Shown piece after piece: positions 18,557 to 27,840 of a stretch of DNA of 64,000 bases; position 1 is the first letter of the stretch, and every line of letters begins with the position of its first letter. Location of the stretch: NCBI GenBank assembly GCA_013289615.1, contig JABCZO010000010.1, positions 1-64,000 of the forward strand, written 5' to 3'. The stretch comes from Gammaproteobacteria bacterium (lineage in GTDB: Bacteria > Pseudomonadota > Gammaproteobacteria > Steroidobacterales > Steroidobacteraceae). The position numbers were made by a program, and so were the translations under genes. A model generated the notes under the pieces. That model had not been told where the DNA came from and ran no database searches. It saw only the letters and a list, made by a program, of their open reading frames with translations.

Positions 18557-19277
18557 GGTCGGTGATCAGCAGTTGAATCTGTTCGACCTTGGCGATCAGC
18601 GAGATATTGCGGCGCACGAGCTTCGAGGAATCCGCCACCACGACCACCTGCCGGGCGATGCGGATCATCTTGGCATTGAGCTCGGCTTCCTGCAGATGGG
18701 GCGTCATGACCCCGATTTCAGGATCCAGCCCATCGGCGCCCAGGTACAGGCGATCGGCCTGCAGATAGTCCAGCGCCGCTTCGGCCATCGGGCCCGACAG
18801 TGAATTGGACTCGCGGCGCAGGATGCCTCCCGGCACGATCAGCCGCACCGACGCCACGTCCATCAGCAGCGCGGCCACGTTCAGCGCGTTGGTGATGACG
18901 TTGATCGAGTTGAGCTCGGCCTTGCGCAACGCGCGCGCGATCTCGGCGGTGGTGGTGCCGGAGTCCAGGATGATGGTTTCGCCGTCACGAATCAGCGCCA
19001 CGGCGGCCTGGGCGATTCTGACCTTCTCGGCATGATGCTTGAGCTTTTTGACATCGAGCGGCTCGTCGTCCTCCTGGCGCAGCAGCGCGCCGCCGTGGGT
19101 GCGTACCAGCGCCCCGGCGGCTTCCAGCGCCGACAGATCCGCGCGCACCGTCACCTGCGAGGTGCCGAAGCGCGTCGCCAGCGCCTCGACGGTGACGCGC
19201 CCTTCTGCGCGCAGGAACTCGCAGATGCGCCGTCGGCGCTCCTCGATCAGCAGCCCGCCTTCGATTGCGTTCAGCAT
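18492..19277 (-). CDS. agaR: DeoR-family repressor, AgaR-like
   Basis: 261 aa: an N-terminal DeoR helix-turn-helix (RRRRICEFLRAEGRVTVEALATRFGTSQVTVRADLSALEAAGALVRTHGGALL), then a sugar-phosphate sensor domain (ILDSGTTTAEIARAL, ITNALNVAALL, GADGLDPEIGVMTP). AgaR-type members control galactosamine/N-acetylgalactosamine genes, which fits the kbaZ and agaS homologues nearby. Its ATG shares one base with the glycosidase stop (TGATG). Likely operators lie before the TonB receptor. The symbol rests on context. Confidence 0.78.
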   Translation of the reverse strand: MLNAIEGGLLIEERRRRICEFLRAEGRVTVEALATRFGTSQVTVRADLSALEAAGALVRTHGGALLRQEDDEPLDVKKLKHHAEKVRIAQAAVALIRDGETIILDSGTTTAEIARALRKAELNSINVITNALNVAALLMDVASVRLIVPGGILRRESNSLSGPMAEAALDYLQADRLYLGADGLDPEIGVMTPHLQEAELNAKMIRIARQVVVVADSSKLVRRNISLIAKVEQIQLLITDRGAPAAAVDELRQRGVEVRLV

Positions 19278-21373
19278 CAGACCGGTATCGCCTCGAGCAG
19301 CAGGGCGCCACGGAAGGCCAACGCCAGGCTGTTGCGTGGCCCGCCGATATCGCCCAGGTCCCGGTCATTGAAGTAATCGCGCACGCGGTAGCGGCCGGCG
19401 CGCAGCCCGCGCAGCGTCACCGGCCCGCTGAACTCATGCGCGTAAAAAGCATAGTAGAAGCGACCGTCCTTCTCGACCACATGCGTCTCGGGCTTGTCGA
19501 AGCCGATGTCGTACAACTCGCCGCGATAGATGCCCTGCGGCAGCCGACGCTCATTGTACAACGCGATCCATTTGCGCCAGAGCGTCTCGCGCGCGCTCGT
19601 CAGCAGAAAGGAATCCTTCGGCTTTGGATCGCGCGGCCAGGTGAATTTGGTCGAGATGATGCCGCCGATGCCGACGGTGGATGCAAAGTCATCCCCGCCG
19701 TCGCTCAATTCGACATGATCGCCGGCAAACGCAGCGCTCGGGCCCATCAGCGCCTTCAGGGTCTTGCCTTTGAGCCGCACCTGCCAGGACGACTCGGGAT
19801 CGGACGCCGGCGCCTGATTGAACGAGCGCATATTGAAGAACGAGTAGGTCGTGCCGCAGGGACACAGCTCCACGACCGCGTCCGGATTGAGGCGCACGGC
19901 CGTCTGATAGATCGCCTGGAAGAAATCCTGCAGCTTCTCGACCGACTCCTCGGGCCGGGCATGGCGGTGCGCGGGATTGAAGCACGGTGCCACGCCGTTC
20001 AGGTGCTGGCCATCGATCTTGAGTCCCGCGTAGCCCCACTCGCCGATGAATTTGCGCACCAGCCCCAGCGTGTAGTCGATCGTCGCATCGTACGCCGGGC
20101 ACAGATAGAAGCAGTTCCACCACGAGATATTCTGCACCGCGCCGTCCCTGTCGAGCAGCAGCAGGTCGGTGTGATCGTGCAGCAGATCAGAGCCGGGTGC
20201 CGCGGCCAGCGGCGCCCACCACAGCCGCGGCTTGAGATCCTGCGAGCGGATACTCTGCACCAGCTGGCGCATGTCGGCGTCGGCGCGCGGGTATTTGTCG
20301 CGGTTGGGATTCCAGTCACCGACATTGGACTGCCAGCCATCATCGATGACCGCCCAGCGCAGTCCCAGGTCATGCACCTTGGGTAACGTATCGGTAATCA
20401 GCTGCACCGTGCAGTCGCGCTCATAGCCCCAGGCACACCAGATCGGCTCGTAGGCGGCTGGCGGCGGCTGCGGCGAGGCGACGCCCCGGTCAGCCATCAG
20501 GCGACGATACGCATCCAGCACGCAGAAGTAATCGCCGCTGTGGGTGGCGATGAAAGTTTGCGGCGTGTCGAAGCGCTCGCCGCTGCCCAGCACGCGCTCG
20601 ATCGGCTGCGTGATCGAAAGCGCAACGCCGCTGGCGTCGCAGCGCAACGGCAGCCAGACCTGCAGCGGCGTCAGCTCCAGATGCCCCACGGCAAGCCCGC
20701 GATCGCGCCGCCACACATCGACGATCGGGGTGCCACCACCGTAATCGGAGGCCTCCATACCCATGAAATTCGGCTGCTGGAAACCAGGCCGTACGGCCTG
20801 GACCCAGTCGCGACGGTCGGCATGCGTGCTGCCGCAGTAACTCCAGAACGGCGGCCCACCACTGCCGGGCGGCGCATCGTGCGCACTCGCCGGCGGCAGA
20901 TGCAGCGAAGCGCAGGTCCAGCGACGAATGGCGAGCGGCTGCGGGGTGAGATTGCGATACGACACGCGATACAGCGCGAACCCCGGATAGCGCTCGAATA
21001 AACTGACCTCCAGCGACTTCTCGATGTGCGAGTCCGACACGCCGACCAGTCGCAGCTGCAGGCCGGGACCGAAGGGCCCCTCGACGCGCTGCCGGGATTG
21101 CTCACGCAAGGCAAATTGATCGACGCGCCGGCCATCCTTGAGCTCCAGACTCTCGGCGGCGGCCCACGTGGTCAGGTGCGAGATCCGCGATCGCATCCCG
21201 GCATCGAATTCGATCTGCAGGCGCTCATCGCTCAGCACGGCCATCGGCGCGGCGGCGCGCGAGCGCTGTGGCAACGCCTGCGCCGGCGTGCCCAGCAGCG
21301 CGCTGCCCGAGGCGACACCCGCGCTGGCGGCCCATTGCAGGAATCGACGTCGGCTGGTGCGATGCTGCTTCAT
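19277..21373 (-). CDS. exported alpha-galactosidase-like glycosidase (GH36/GH27 clan)
   Basis: 698 aa with a twin-arginine signal (TSRRRFLQWAASAGVASGSALLG). The TIM-barrel core has the clan-D pattern: WAVIDDGWQSNVGDWNPN, the nucleophile region GYAGLKIDGQHLNG and the acid/base region ELSDGGDDFAST. Such enzymes release alpha-linked galactose or N-acetylgalactosamine. The neighbours favour a GalNAc-containing substrate, but specificity cannot be read from the sequence. It is first gene of a minus-strand unit with agaR and the amidohydrolase, divergent from the TonB receptor operon. Confidence 0.85.
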   Translation of the reverse strand: MKQHRTSRRRFLQWAASAGVASGSALLGTPAQALPQRSRAAAPMAVLSDERLQIEFDAGMRSRISHLTTWAAAESLELKDGRRVDQFALREQSRQRVEGPFGPGLQLRLVGVSDSHIEKSLEVSLFERYPGFALYRVSYRNLTPQPLAIRRWTCASLHLPPASAHDAPPGSGGPPFWSYCGSTHADRRDWVQAVRPGFQQPNFMGMEASDYGGGTPIVDVWRRDRGLAVGHLELTPLQVWLPLRCDASGVALSITQPIERVLGSGERFDTPQTFIATHSGDYFCVLDAYRRLMADRGVASPQPPPAAYEPIWCAWGYERDCTVQLITDTLPKVHDLGLRWAVIDDGWQSNVGDWNPNRDKYPRADADMRQLVQSIRSQDLKPRLWWAPLAAAPGSDLLHDHTDLLLLDRDGAVQNISWWNCFYLCPAYDATIDYTLGLVRKFIGEWGYAGLKIDGQHLNGVAPCFNPAHRHARPEESVEKLQDFFQAIYQTAVRLNPDAVVELCPCGTTYSFFNMRSFNQAPASDPESSWQVRLKGKTLKALMGPSAAFAGDHVELSDGGDDFASTVGIGGIISTKFTWPRDPKPKDSFLLTSARETLWRKWIALYNERRLPQGIYRGELYDIGFDKPETHVVEKDGRFYYAFYAHEFSGPVTLRGLRAGRYRVRDYFNDRDLGDIGGPRNSLALAFRGALLLEAIPV

Positions 21374-21444
21374 GCGCTGACCTTTTCCAGACTCGTCATT
21401 ATTGCAGGCCGGGCGGTAATGGTTGCGGTGCCGCGCGTTCCCGG

Positions 21445-21463
21445 TTTCATTCCTTTCACTTTC
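21445..21463. promoter_or_regulatory. candidate AgaR operator, TTTC repeats (distal)
   Basis: TTTCATTCCTTTCACTTTC contains three direct TTTC units. Known AgaR sites in enterobacteria are built of TTTC-type direct repeats, so this is a plausible site for the local DeoR-type repressor. It lies between the two divergent arms. Confidence 0.45.
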
Positions 21464-21479
21464 GACCCTGCAGTTTATC

Positions 21480-21510
21480 TTGACAGATTCGAAGACATAC
21501 GAAATATTAT
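21480..21510 (+). promoter_or_regulatory. candidate promoter of the TonB receptor operon
   Basis: A perfect TTGACA (21480-21485) is followed by TATTAT (21505-21510) at a long 19-bp spacing. The region is strikingly AT-rich for this genome. It leaves a leader of about 70 nt that contains a second TTTC repeat. Confidence 0.45.
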
Positions 21511-21545
21511 AGGAAGATAAACGAAATATATAGGCGTGCTTTTAC

Positions 21546-21559
21546 TTTCGTTTTCCTTC
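21546..21559. promoter_or_regulatory. candidate AgaR operator, TTTC repeats (proximal)
   Basis: TTTCGTTTTCCTTC lies downstream of the predicted promoter and 25 bp before the TonB receptor start. Repressor bound here would block elongation. Confidence 0.45.
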
Positions 21560-21584
21560 AGATAACATAAATAGGGAACCGACC

Positions 21585-24506
21585 ATGCGCGTGAACCAGC
21601 GGCACGTTTACGTAGCGCTTCTGCTCATTGGTTTGCTGAGCGCGGGCCTGCAGACCGCTAGCGCGGAAGACCCGCAGGGCACGACCCCGAGCAGCGCTGC
21701 GAGCACCCCACCGACCGAAGCGCAGCTCGAAACGGTTGTCGTCAGCGGCCTGCGCGAGAGCCTCGCCAAATCGCTCGAACAGAAGCAGAACGCCAGCGTC
21801 GTGCAGGATTCGATCAACGCGCTCGAGCTCGGCCGCTTTCCGGACGACGACGTCGCCGACGCTCTGCGCCACATCACCGGGGTCTCGATCACCCGCACCA
21901 CCGGCGGCGAAGGACAGTATGTTTCGGTGCGCGGCCTGGGTCCGGCATACAACATCGTCACACTCAATAACCGCATTCTCGCCACCGACGACGACGGGCG
22001 CGAGCTCGCGTTCGACGTACTGCCCGCCGACCTGATCTCCGGCGCCGATGTGTTCAAGTCTTCGCAAGCCTCGGCGCTGGAGGGCAGCATCGGCGGAACC
22101 ACGGACATGCGATCGGCACGGCCATTTGACAACCCCGGCTTTCATACCGCGGCACGCATCGAAACCAACTACGACGACATGTCGCAGTTCTGGGGCAAGA
22201 AGGGCTCGGTGTTCGTCAGCGATACCAATTCGGCCGGTACGCTCGGCTTCCTGATCGGCGGCGTGCTGTCCGATACCCGGACACGCACCGATTCGCTCAA
22301 CTACAACACCTACGACAGCGCCAATCCCGGCGTCTGGCCGCTCTCCGGGCCCGCCAGTCAGCCGGTGATCGCGGAGTGCTGCATCTCGTTCGGTTCGGTG
22401 ATCGAGAAGAAAGAGCGCTCGGCGCTATCGGGCGCGCTCGAGTGGCGGCCCAGCGACACACTCCACGTGACCCTCGACGGGCTCTATTCGCGTTTGAATG
22501 ATCCTCAGGTCGCCTACGACCAGGCGTACTACCCGGATTTCACCTTCGACGCGAATGGCAATCCCGAGTGGTCCAACGTCGTGGTCAAGAACGGCTACAT
22601 CACCTCGTTCACCGCCAACACGTTCACGCCTGAAATCGTCAACCAGACCATCGCCCGCCGCGTCACCACCTCACTGCTCGGCTTGAATGCCACCTGGCGG
22701 CCGACCGAGGACTTCTCGGTCGATGCCGACGTCTATCAGTCCAAGGCCAATCGGCCGGAAGGCGGCAACGATGCCTTCGTGACCTCGGGCCTGGAATCGG
22801 CCACTCCCTACAACCAGGACATCATCAACTGGACCAACAATCCCAATGGCGGATTACCCTATATTTCCGTGACGCTGCCCAATGGCCAGAACTATGCCAA
22901 CGCGCTGGCCTCGGGTGCGTTGAACAACAATTTCTGGACTGCGCACTACACCGGCCTGAACGGCAACAGCATCCACGACAAGGTCAGCGGCGGAACGCTC
23001 GACGGCACGCTGAAATTCCAGGACGCCGGCGCGCTGCGCCAGCTGCGCTTCGGCGTCGCAGAGACCCAGCGCCACAAGACGCGTGACGATTTCGACAACG
23101 ACTGGACCGGCGGGTCAAGCCAGTACGACTTCTACACCACCCCGACGGGCGCCACCCCGATCACCTATGGCTCGCTCGGTGCCAACGTGATCTCGACCAC
23201 GACTTTTCCCAACTACATGCAGGGGGCGGGCGGGAGCTTCCCGACGACCGTCGCTGTCTTCAATATTCCGAACCTGCTCAGTGCGCTTCAAAAGCTCAAC
23301 GGCCAGCCGAACACGTACGTCGCTGGCGCCCCGAACTACAACTTCGCCGCTTCGCTGCCGCAGTTCAACGCGGTGAATTCCTACAACGTGCGCGAAACTA
23401 CCTCGTCGGCCTACTTCGAGGCCGACTTCGCAGGTGCGAAGTGGTCTGGCAACATCGGCGTGCGCGTAGTTCACACCAGCACCACGGCCAGCACCGCGGT
23501 CAATGAAATCCAGACCATTACGATCGCCAACACCGCCGACCCGACCAACCCGGCCATTGTCGGTTACAGCAACCCGACGCCGACCACGTCGTCCGGCTCG
23601 TACACACTGCCGCTGCCGTCGCTGAACTTCACCTACCGCCTCAAGCCAGATCTGCAGCTGCGCTTCGGTGCTTCGGAAACCATGGCACGGCCGGAACTGG
23701 ACCAGCTTGCCCCGACCCGCACCGACAACACGCTCAATCGGGTCTACGAGGTCACCTATGCGGGCAGTTCGACGCTGAAGCCGATTAAGGCTTATTCGGC
23801 CGATGTATCGGTCGAGTGGTATTACCAGCCGAAGTCGGCGCTGACGCTGGCGATCTTCGGCAAGGACATCAGGGATTTCATCACGACCGGGACGCAAAAC
23901 AACGTCAATATCGGCGCGCAGGGATTCTTTAATGGCGGCACCACACCGGTGCCGGTGCTCTACACCGTCTACACGCCGATCAACGGCGACAAGGGTTACG
24001 TCAGCGGATTCGAGTTTGGCTTCCAGCACATCCTGCCGAGCGGCTTTGGCGTGCATGGCCAGTACACGCACACCTGGAGCCAGGCCTACGTCGCGGGGCA
24101 GTTCGTCGGTCAACTCGAGGGGGTATCGCCGAACAGCGCGTCGTTGGGCGTGCTGTACGAGACCGGCCCAATCAGCGCCAACGTCAACTGGGATTACGAC
24201 GGTCCGTCGGTGGAACAGACATTCACGGAGATCCAGGGCGTGTCGGCGTACCAGGCCAGCTTCTCGTGGGTGACCGCTCAGCTGTCGTACGAGCTCGTGA
24301 AGGGGTTCAAGATCTACCTTGAGGGTAAAAATCTTGCCAATGCCATCGCCAGGAGCTACCTCGGCAACCGGCAAGATGCGGTCTGGGCCAGTGGTACTAC
24401 CAGCACCAGCACGACAAGCTCCAGCAGCGGCACCAGCAGCGCCGTCGGCCAGGGCTATACTGCTTTCGGCCGCATGTACACCCTCGGCCTCAGCTACCGA
24501 TTCTGA
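21585..24506 (+). CDS. TonB-dependent outer-membrane receptor
   Basis: 973-aa beta-barrel transporter. A signal peptide (VALLLIGLLSAGLQTASA) is followed by a plug domain: VVVSGLRESLAKSLEQKQNASVVQDSI, the TonB-box/plug pattern of the Xanthomonas/Caulobacter subfamily, and VSVRGLGPAYNIVTLNNR. The barrel ends in an aromatic residue (YTLGLSYRF), as needed for BAM assembly. A Ser/Thr-rich insert (TTSTSTTSSSSGTSS) lies just before the last strand. The ATG has AGGGA upstream. It probably imports the glycan fragment released by the GH36-like enzyme. Confidence 0.93.
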   Translation: MRVNQRHVYVALLLIGLLSAGLQTASAEDPQGTTPSSAASTPPTEAQLETVVVSGLRESLAKSLEQKQNASVVQDSINALELGRFPDDDVADALRHITGVSITRTTGGEGQYVSVRGLGPAYNIVTLNNRILATDDDGRELAFDVLPADLISGADVFKSSQASALEGSIGGTTDMRSARPFDNPGFHTAARIETNYDDMSQFWGKKGSVFVSDTNSAGTLGFLIGGVLSDTRTRTDSLNYNTYDSANPGVWPLSGPASQPVIAECCISFGSVIEKKERSALSGALEWRPSDTLHVTLDGLYSRLNDPQVAYDQAYYPDFTFDANGNPEWSNVVVKNGYITSFTANTFTPEIVNQTIARRVTTSLLGLNATWRPTEDFSVDADVYQSKANRPEGGNDAFVTSGLESATPYNQDIINWTNNPNGGLPYISVTLPNGQNYANALASGALNNNFWTAHYTGLNGNSIHDKVSGGTLDGTLKFQDAGALRQLRFGVAETQRHKTRDDFDNDWTGGSSQYDFYTTPTGATPITYGSLGANVISTTTFPNYMQGAGGSFPTTVAVFNIPNLLSALQKLNGQPNTYVAGAPNYNFAASLPQFNAVNSYNVRETTSSAYFEADFAGAKWSGNIGVRVVHTSTTASTAVNEIQTITIANTADPTNPAIVGYSNPTPTTSSGSYTLPLPSLNFTYRLKPDLQLRFGASETMARPELDQLAPTRTDNTLNRVYEVTYAGSSTLKPIKAYSADVSVEWYYQPKSALTLAIFGKDIRDFITTGTQNNVNIGAQGFFNGGTTPVPVLYTVYTPINGDKGYVSGFEFGFQHILPSGFGVHGQYTHTWSQAYVAGQFVGQLEGVSPNSASLGVLYETGPISANVNWDYDGPSVEQTFTEIQGVSAYQASFSWVTAQLSYELVKGFKIYLEGKNLANAIARSYLGNRQDAVWASGTTSTSTTSSSSGTSSAVGQGYTAFGRMYTLGLSYRF

Positions 24507-24520
24507 AAGGCATTGCGCCC

Positions 24521-25390
24521 ATGACCGCCAGCCGCTGGCTGCGCTATGCGTTGCTGACCACGTTGATGTGGGGCGTCTGGGGCGCCTTCAGCTCGTTGCC
24601 CAGCGAGCATGGCTTTCCGGACACGCTGACTTACGTGGTCTGGGCGCTGACGATGATCGCGCCCGCCGTGTACGCGCTGGCAAGGGCCGGTTGGCGGCTG
24701 CAGCATGATCCGCGTTCGCTACTGCTCGGACTTGCCATCGGGCTGCTCGGTGCCGGGGGACAGATGTTGCTGTTCCGCGCGCTGACCGTCGGGCCCACTT
24801 ACCTGATCTTCCCGATCGTCTCGCTGTCCCCGGTGGTCACGATCCTGCTGTCGCTGCTGCTGCTGCGCGAGCGCACCGGCATGTTCGGCTGGGCAGGCAT
24901 CCTGCTGGCCGTGATTTCGCTGCCGCTGTTCGACTATTCGCCGGACAGCTCGACCCAGCACTACGGCGGCTGGTTCATGCTCGCACTGGCGGTCATGCTC
25001 GCCTGGGGGCTGCAGGCCTACTTCATCAAGCTGGCCAATCGCAGCATGAGCGCCGAGAGCATTTTCATCTACATGATGCTTACCGGGCTGGCGTTCATTC
25101 CGGTGGCCCTGGCGCTGACGGATTTCTCGCGATCGATCAATCTGGGTATCACTGGACCCTGGCTGGCCGCCTCGGTGCAGATCCTCAACGCGATCGGTGC
25201 GCTGCTGCTGGTGTATGCGTTCCGCTACGGCAAGGCAATCGTGGTGTCGCCGCTGGTCAACGCCGGCGCCCCGCTGCTGACGGCGCTGATCGCGCTGGCA
25301 GTGGCCGGCAGCCTGCCGGGTCCCTACAAACTGGCGGGCGTTGCTCTCGCGCTGAGCGGCGCGCTGCTGCTGTCGCTGCAACCCGAATGA
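24521..25390 (+). CDS. EamA/DMT-family inner-membrane transporter
   Basis: 289-aa protein with ten predicted transmembrane helices in two EamA repeats, for example LLGLAIGLLGAGGQMLLFRALTVGPTYLIFPIVSLSPVV. Acts in the cytoplasmic membrane. It lies 14 bases after the receptor gene, and its stop overlaps the kbaZ start (ATGA). Position suggests transport of the sugar taken up by the TonB receptor, replacing the MFS-type AgaP seen in other Aga loci. Substrate is inferred from context only. Confidence 0.85.
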   Translation: MTASRWLRYALLTTLMWGVWGAFSSLPSEHGFPDTLTYVVWALTMIAPAVYALARAGWRLQHDPRSLLLGLAIGLLGAGGQMLLFRALTVGPTYLIFPIVSLSPVVTILLSLLLLRERTGMFGWAGILLAVISLPLFDYSPDSSTQHYGGWFMLALAVMLAWGLQAYFIKLANRSMSAESIFIYMMLTGLAFIPVALALTDFSRSINLGITGPWLAASVQILNAIGALLLVYAFRYGKAIVVSPLVNAGAPLLTALIALAVAGSLPGPYKLAGVALALSGALLLSLQPE

Positions 25391-26664
25391 ACGCCTTGCT
25401 CGAATTGCTGCGCGCTCACAAGTCCGGCAACCCAGTGGGCATCTGCTCGGTCTGCTCCTCGCACTCGCTGGTCATCGAGGCGGCGCTGCGCGAGGCCGAT
25501 TGCCAGGGCCGCTACGCGCTGATCGAGGCCACCTCCAACCAGGTCAATCAGTTCGGCGGCTATACCGGCATGCGACCGCTCGATTTCCAACACTACGTCG
25601 CAGGCATTGCCGCGCGCGTGGGGCTGCCGATGCAACGGGTGCTGCTCGGCGGCGATCACCTGGGACCGAACGTGTGGCGCAGCGAGCCCGCGGCCGTGGC
25701 GCTGGCGCGATCCGAGCAGCTGGTCGCGGACTACGTGGTGGCTGGATTTCGCAAGATTCACCTGGATTGTTCGATGAGCTGTGCCGATGATCCGGGCGCG
25801 CTGACCGACGCGCTCATCGCCGCGCGCGCCGCGCAGCTGTGCCGTGCCAGCGAAGCCGCGTGGCACGCCAGCGGCGGCGAGCCCCCGCTCTACGTGATCG
25901 GCACCGAGGTGCCGACACCGGGCGGCGCCGCCGAGGCGCTCGAATCGCTGGCCGTAACGACGCCGGCGGCCGTCACTGCGACGCTTGACGCCCATCGCGG
26001 CGCATTCCTGGGCGGCGGACTGCAGCACGCGTGGCCGCGCGTCGTCGCGCTGGTGGTACAGCCCGGGGTGGAGTTTGATCATCACAAGGTGATCGACTAT
26101 GAGCCCGAGCGGGCACGCGAACTCGCGCAGCGCATCGAGCGTGTACCGGGCCTGGTCTATGAGGCGCACTCCACCGACTATCAGGCCCCTGCGGCACTCG
26201 CGGCGCTGGTGCGCGATCACTTCGCGATCCTCAAGGTGGGGCCGGGCCTCAGCTTCGCGCTGCGCGCGGCGCTGTGGGCGCTGGCTGATATCGAGCGCGA
26301 ACTCGACATGACGCCGGCCGAACCGTTGAAGCAGGTGGTAATGGAAGCGATGCGGCGCGATCCTCGCCACTGGCAGGCCTACTACACCGACGCGCGCTCG
26401 CAGCGCTTCGATCTGCAGTACAGCCTCAGCGATCGCATTCGCTATTACTGGAACGTGCCCAAGGTCGCAGCGGCTTGCGAGGCACTGATCGCGAACCTGG
26501 ACACCCGCCGCATCCCGTTGACGCTGCTGAGCCAATACCTGCCGCGGCAGTACGCGGCGATTCGGGCCGGTAGGCTCGTCAACGAAGCACGGGCGCTGCT
26601 GCTCGATGCTGTCGCCCAGGTCCTGCGCGACTATGACGGCGCCTGCCATCCACCCGGGGGATAG
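25387..26664 (+). CDS. kbaZ: D-tagatose-1,6-bisphosphate aldolase subunit KbaZ/GatZ
   Basis: The 425-aa protein has the family signature NPVGICSVCSSHSLVIEAAL, IEATSNQVNQFGGYTGM and LGGDHLGPNVW. It is the non-catalytic or stabilising subunit associated with tagatose-1,6-bisphosphate cleavage to DHAP and glyceraldehyde-3-P. The class II catalytic partner KbaY/GatY is not in the window. It overlaps the transporter stop (ATGA) and ends three bases before agaS. Some AgaZ-type proteins in other proteobacteria are annotated as kinases or aldolase subunits, so the precise role is open. Confidence 0.9.
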   Translation: MNALLELLRAHKSGNPVGICSVCSSHSLVIEAALREADCQGRYALIEATSNQVNQFGGYTGMRPLDFQHYVAGIAARVGLPMQRVLLGGDHLGPNVWRSEPAAVALARSEQLVADYVVAGFRKIHLDCSMSCADDPGALTDALIAARAAQLCRASEAAWHASGGEPPLYVIGTEVPTPGGAAEALESLAVTTPAAVTATLDAHRGAFLGGGLQHAWPRVVALVVQPGVEFDHHKVIDYEPERARELAQRIERVPGLVYEAHSTDYQAPAALAALVRDHFAILKVGPGLSFALRAALWALADIERELDMTPAEPLKQVVMEAMRRDPRHWQAYYTDARSQRFDLQYSLSDRIRYYWNVPKVAAACEALIANLDTRRIPLTLLSQYLPRQYAAIRAGRLVNEARALLLDAVAQVLRDYDGACHPPGG

Positions 26665-26667
26665 AAC

Positions 26668-27840
26668 ATGGATGCCTTTGGATTGACGATGGCGCAGATC
26701 GACGCCGCGGGCGCGCACTGGACCGCGCGCGAGATCCTGCAGCAGCCGGACCTCTGGGCACAGATCGAGGACTCGCTCGCCGCCGACTTCGCGCGCCTGG
26801 CGGGGTTCCTCGAGCCGCTGCTCAGCCGATCCGAGCTGCGCATTGTGCTGACGGGCGCCGGCACCTCGGCCCACATTGGCAACTGCCTGGCGCCCGCGCT
26901 GAGGCGCATCCTCGGCCGGCGCGCCGACGCCATTGCAAGCACCGACCTGGTGGCCAGTCCGGAGAGCTACCTGGCGGCCGAGACGCCGACACTGCTGGTA
27001 TCGTTCGGCCGCTCCGGCAACAGTCCCGAGAGCGTCGCGGCAGTTGAGCGGGCAGACGCATGGGTGCGCGATTGCTGGCACCTGATCGTCACCTGCGACC
27101 CCGAGGGAGCGCTCTACCGGCGTGCGAGCCAGGCACCACACTGCTGCGCCATCCTGATGCCCGCGGCGAGCAACGACCGCAGCTACGCGATGACCTCGAG
27201 CTTCACCGGCATGTTGCTCGCCGCCGCACTTGCGCTGCGCACCGTGCCGGCCGACAGCGCACGAGCGGGCGGGCTCGCGCGGCTGGCACAGCAGCTGCTC
27301 GTCGATCGCCTGGCGCTGCTGCAGGAACTGGTAAGCGGCCGTGTCAGCCGCGTGGTGTATCTGGGCAGTAAGGAGTTCAAGGGGCTGGCACAGGAGGCCG
27401 CACTCAAGATGCTCGAGCTCACCGATGGTCGGGTGGTGTCCATCGCCGACTCGCCGCTCGGCTTTCGTCACGGACCCAAGACCATCCTGAATCCCGATAC
27501 GCTGGTGGTCGTCTTTGTCGGCAATGACGACTACGCGCGACAATACGACTGGGACCTCATCGACGAGCTGCGACACGATGCGGTCGCGGGGCGCGTGGTG
27601 GCGCTCGCGGCGCGGCCAGGCTCTGGTGCGCATCCGGACGATGTGATTCTGGAAACCCCACGGGATCCGATGGACACTTCCGATCTCGAACTGTGCCTGC
27701 CGTATGCCGTGTTTGCGCAATCCCTGGCGTTGCTGCGCTCGATCTCGCTCGGTCTACGGCCCGACAACCCCAATGCGACGGGCACGGTGAGTCGCGTGGT
27801 CACGGGTGTCTCGATCCATCCGTGGCGCGGCCGCGCGTGA
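26668..27840 (+). CDS. agaS: AgaS-like sugar isomerase/deaminase (tandem SIS domains)
   Basis: 390 aa with two SIS domains. SIS-1 has LTGAGTSAHIGN and VSFGRSGNSPESVAAV; SIS-2 has YLGSKEFKGLAQEAALKMLELTDGRV. DSPLGFRHGPKT and the tail RPDNPNATGTVSRVVTGVSIHP are AgaS hallmarks. AgaS converts galactosamine-6-phosphate to tagatose-6-phosphate with release of ammonia. It lies three bases after kbaZ. The stop overlaps the kinase GTG start (GTGA). Cytosolic. Confidence 0.92.
   Translation: MDAFGLTMAQIDAAGAHWTAREILQQPDLWAQIEDSLAADFARLAGFLEPLLSRSELRIVLTGAGTSAHIGNCLAPALRRILGRRADAIASTDLVASPESYLAAETPTLLVSFGRSGNSPESVAAVERADAWVRDCWHLIVTCDPEGALYRRASQAPHCCAILMPAASNDRSYAMTSSFTGMLLAAALALRTVPADSARAGGLARLAQQLLVDRLALLQELVSGRVSRVVYLGSKEFKGLAQEAALKMLELTDGRVVSIADSPLGFRHGPKTILNPDTLVVVFVGNDDYARQYDWDLIDELRHDAVAGRVVALAARPGSGAHPDDVILETPRDPMDTSDLELCLPYAVFAQSLALLRSISLGLRPDNPNATGTVSRVVTGVSIHPWRGRA

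Noticed and set aside
25324-27720. 798-aa minus-strand ORF
   Set aside because: It is the antisense shadow of kbaZ and agaS, whose plus-strand products are clear family members. Long shadows are common in this GC-rich sequence.
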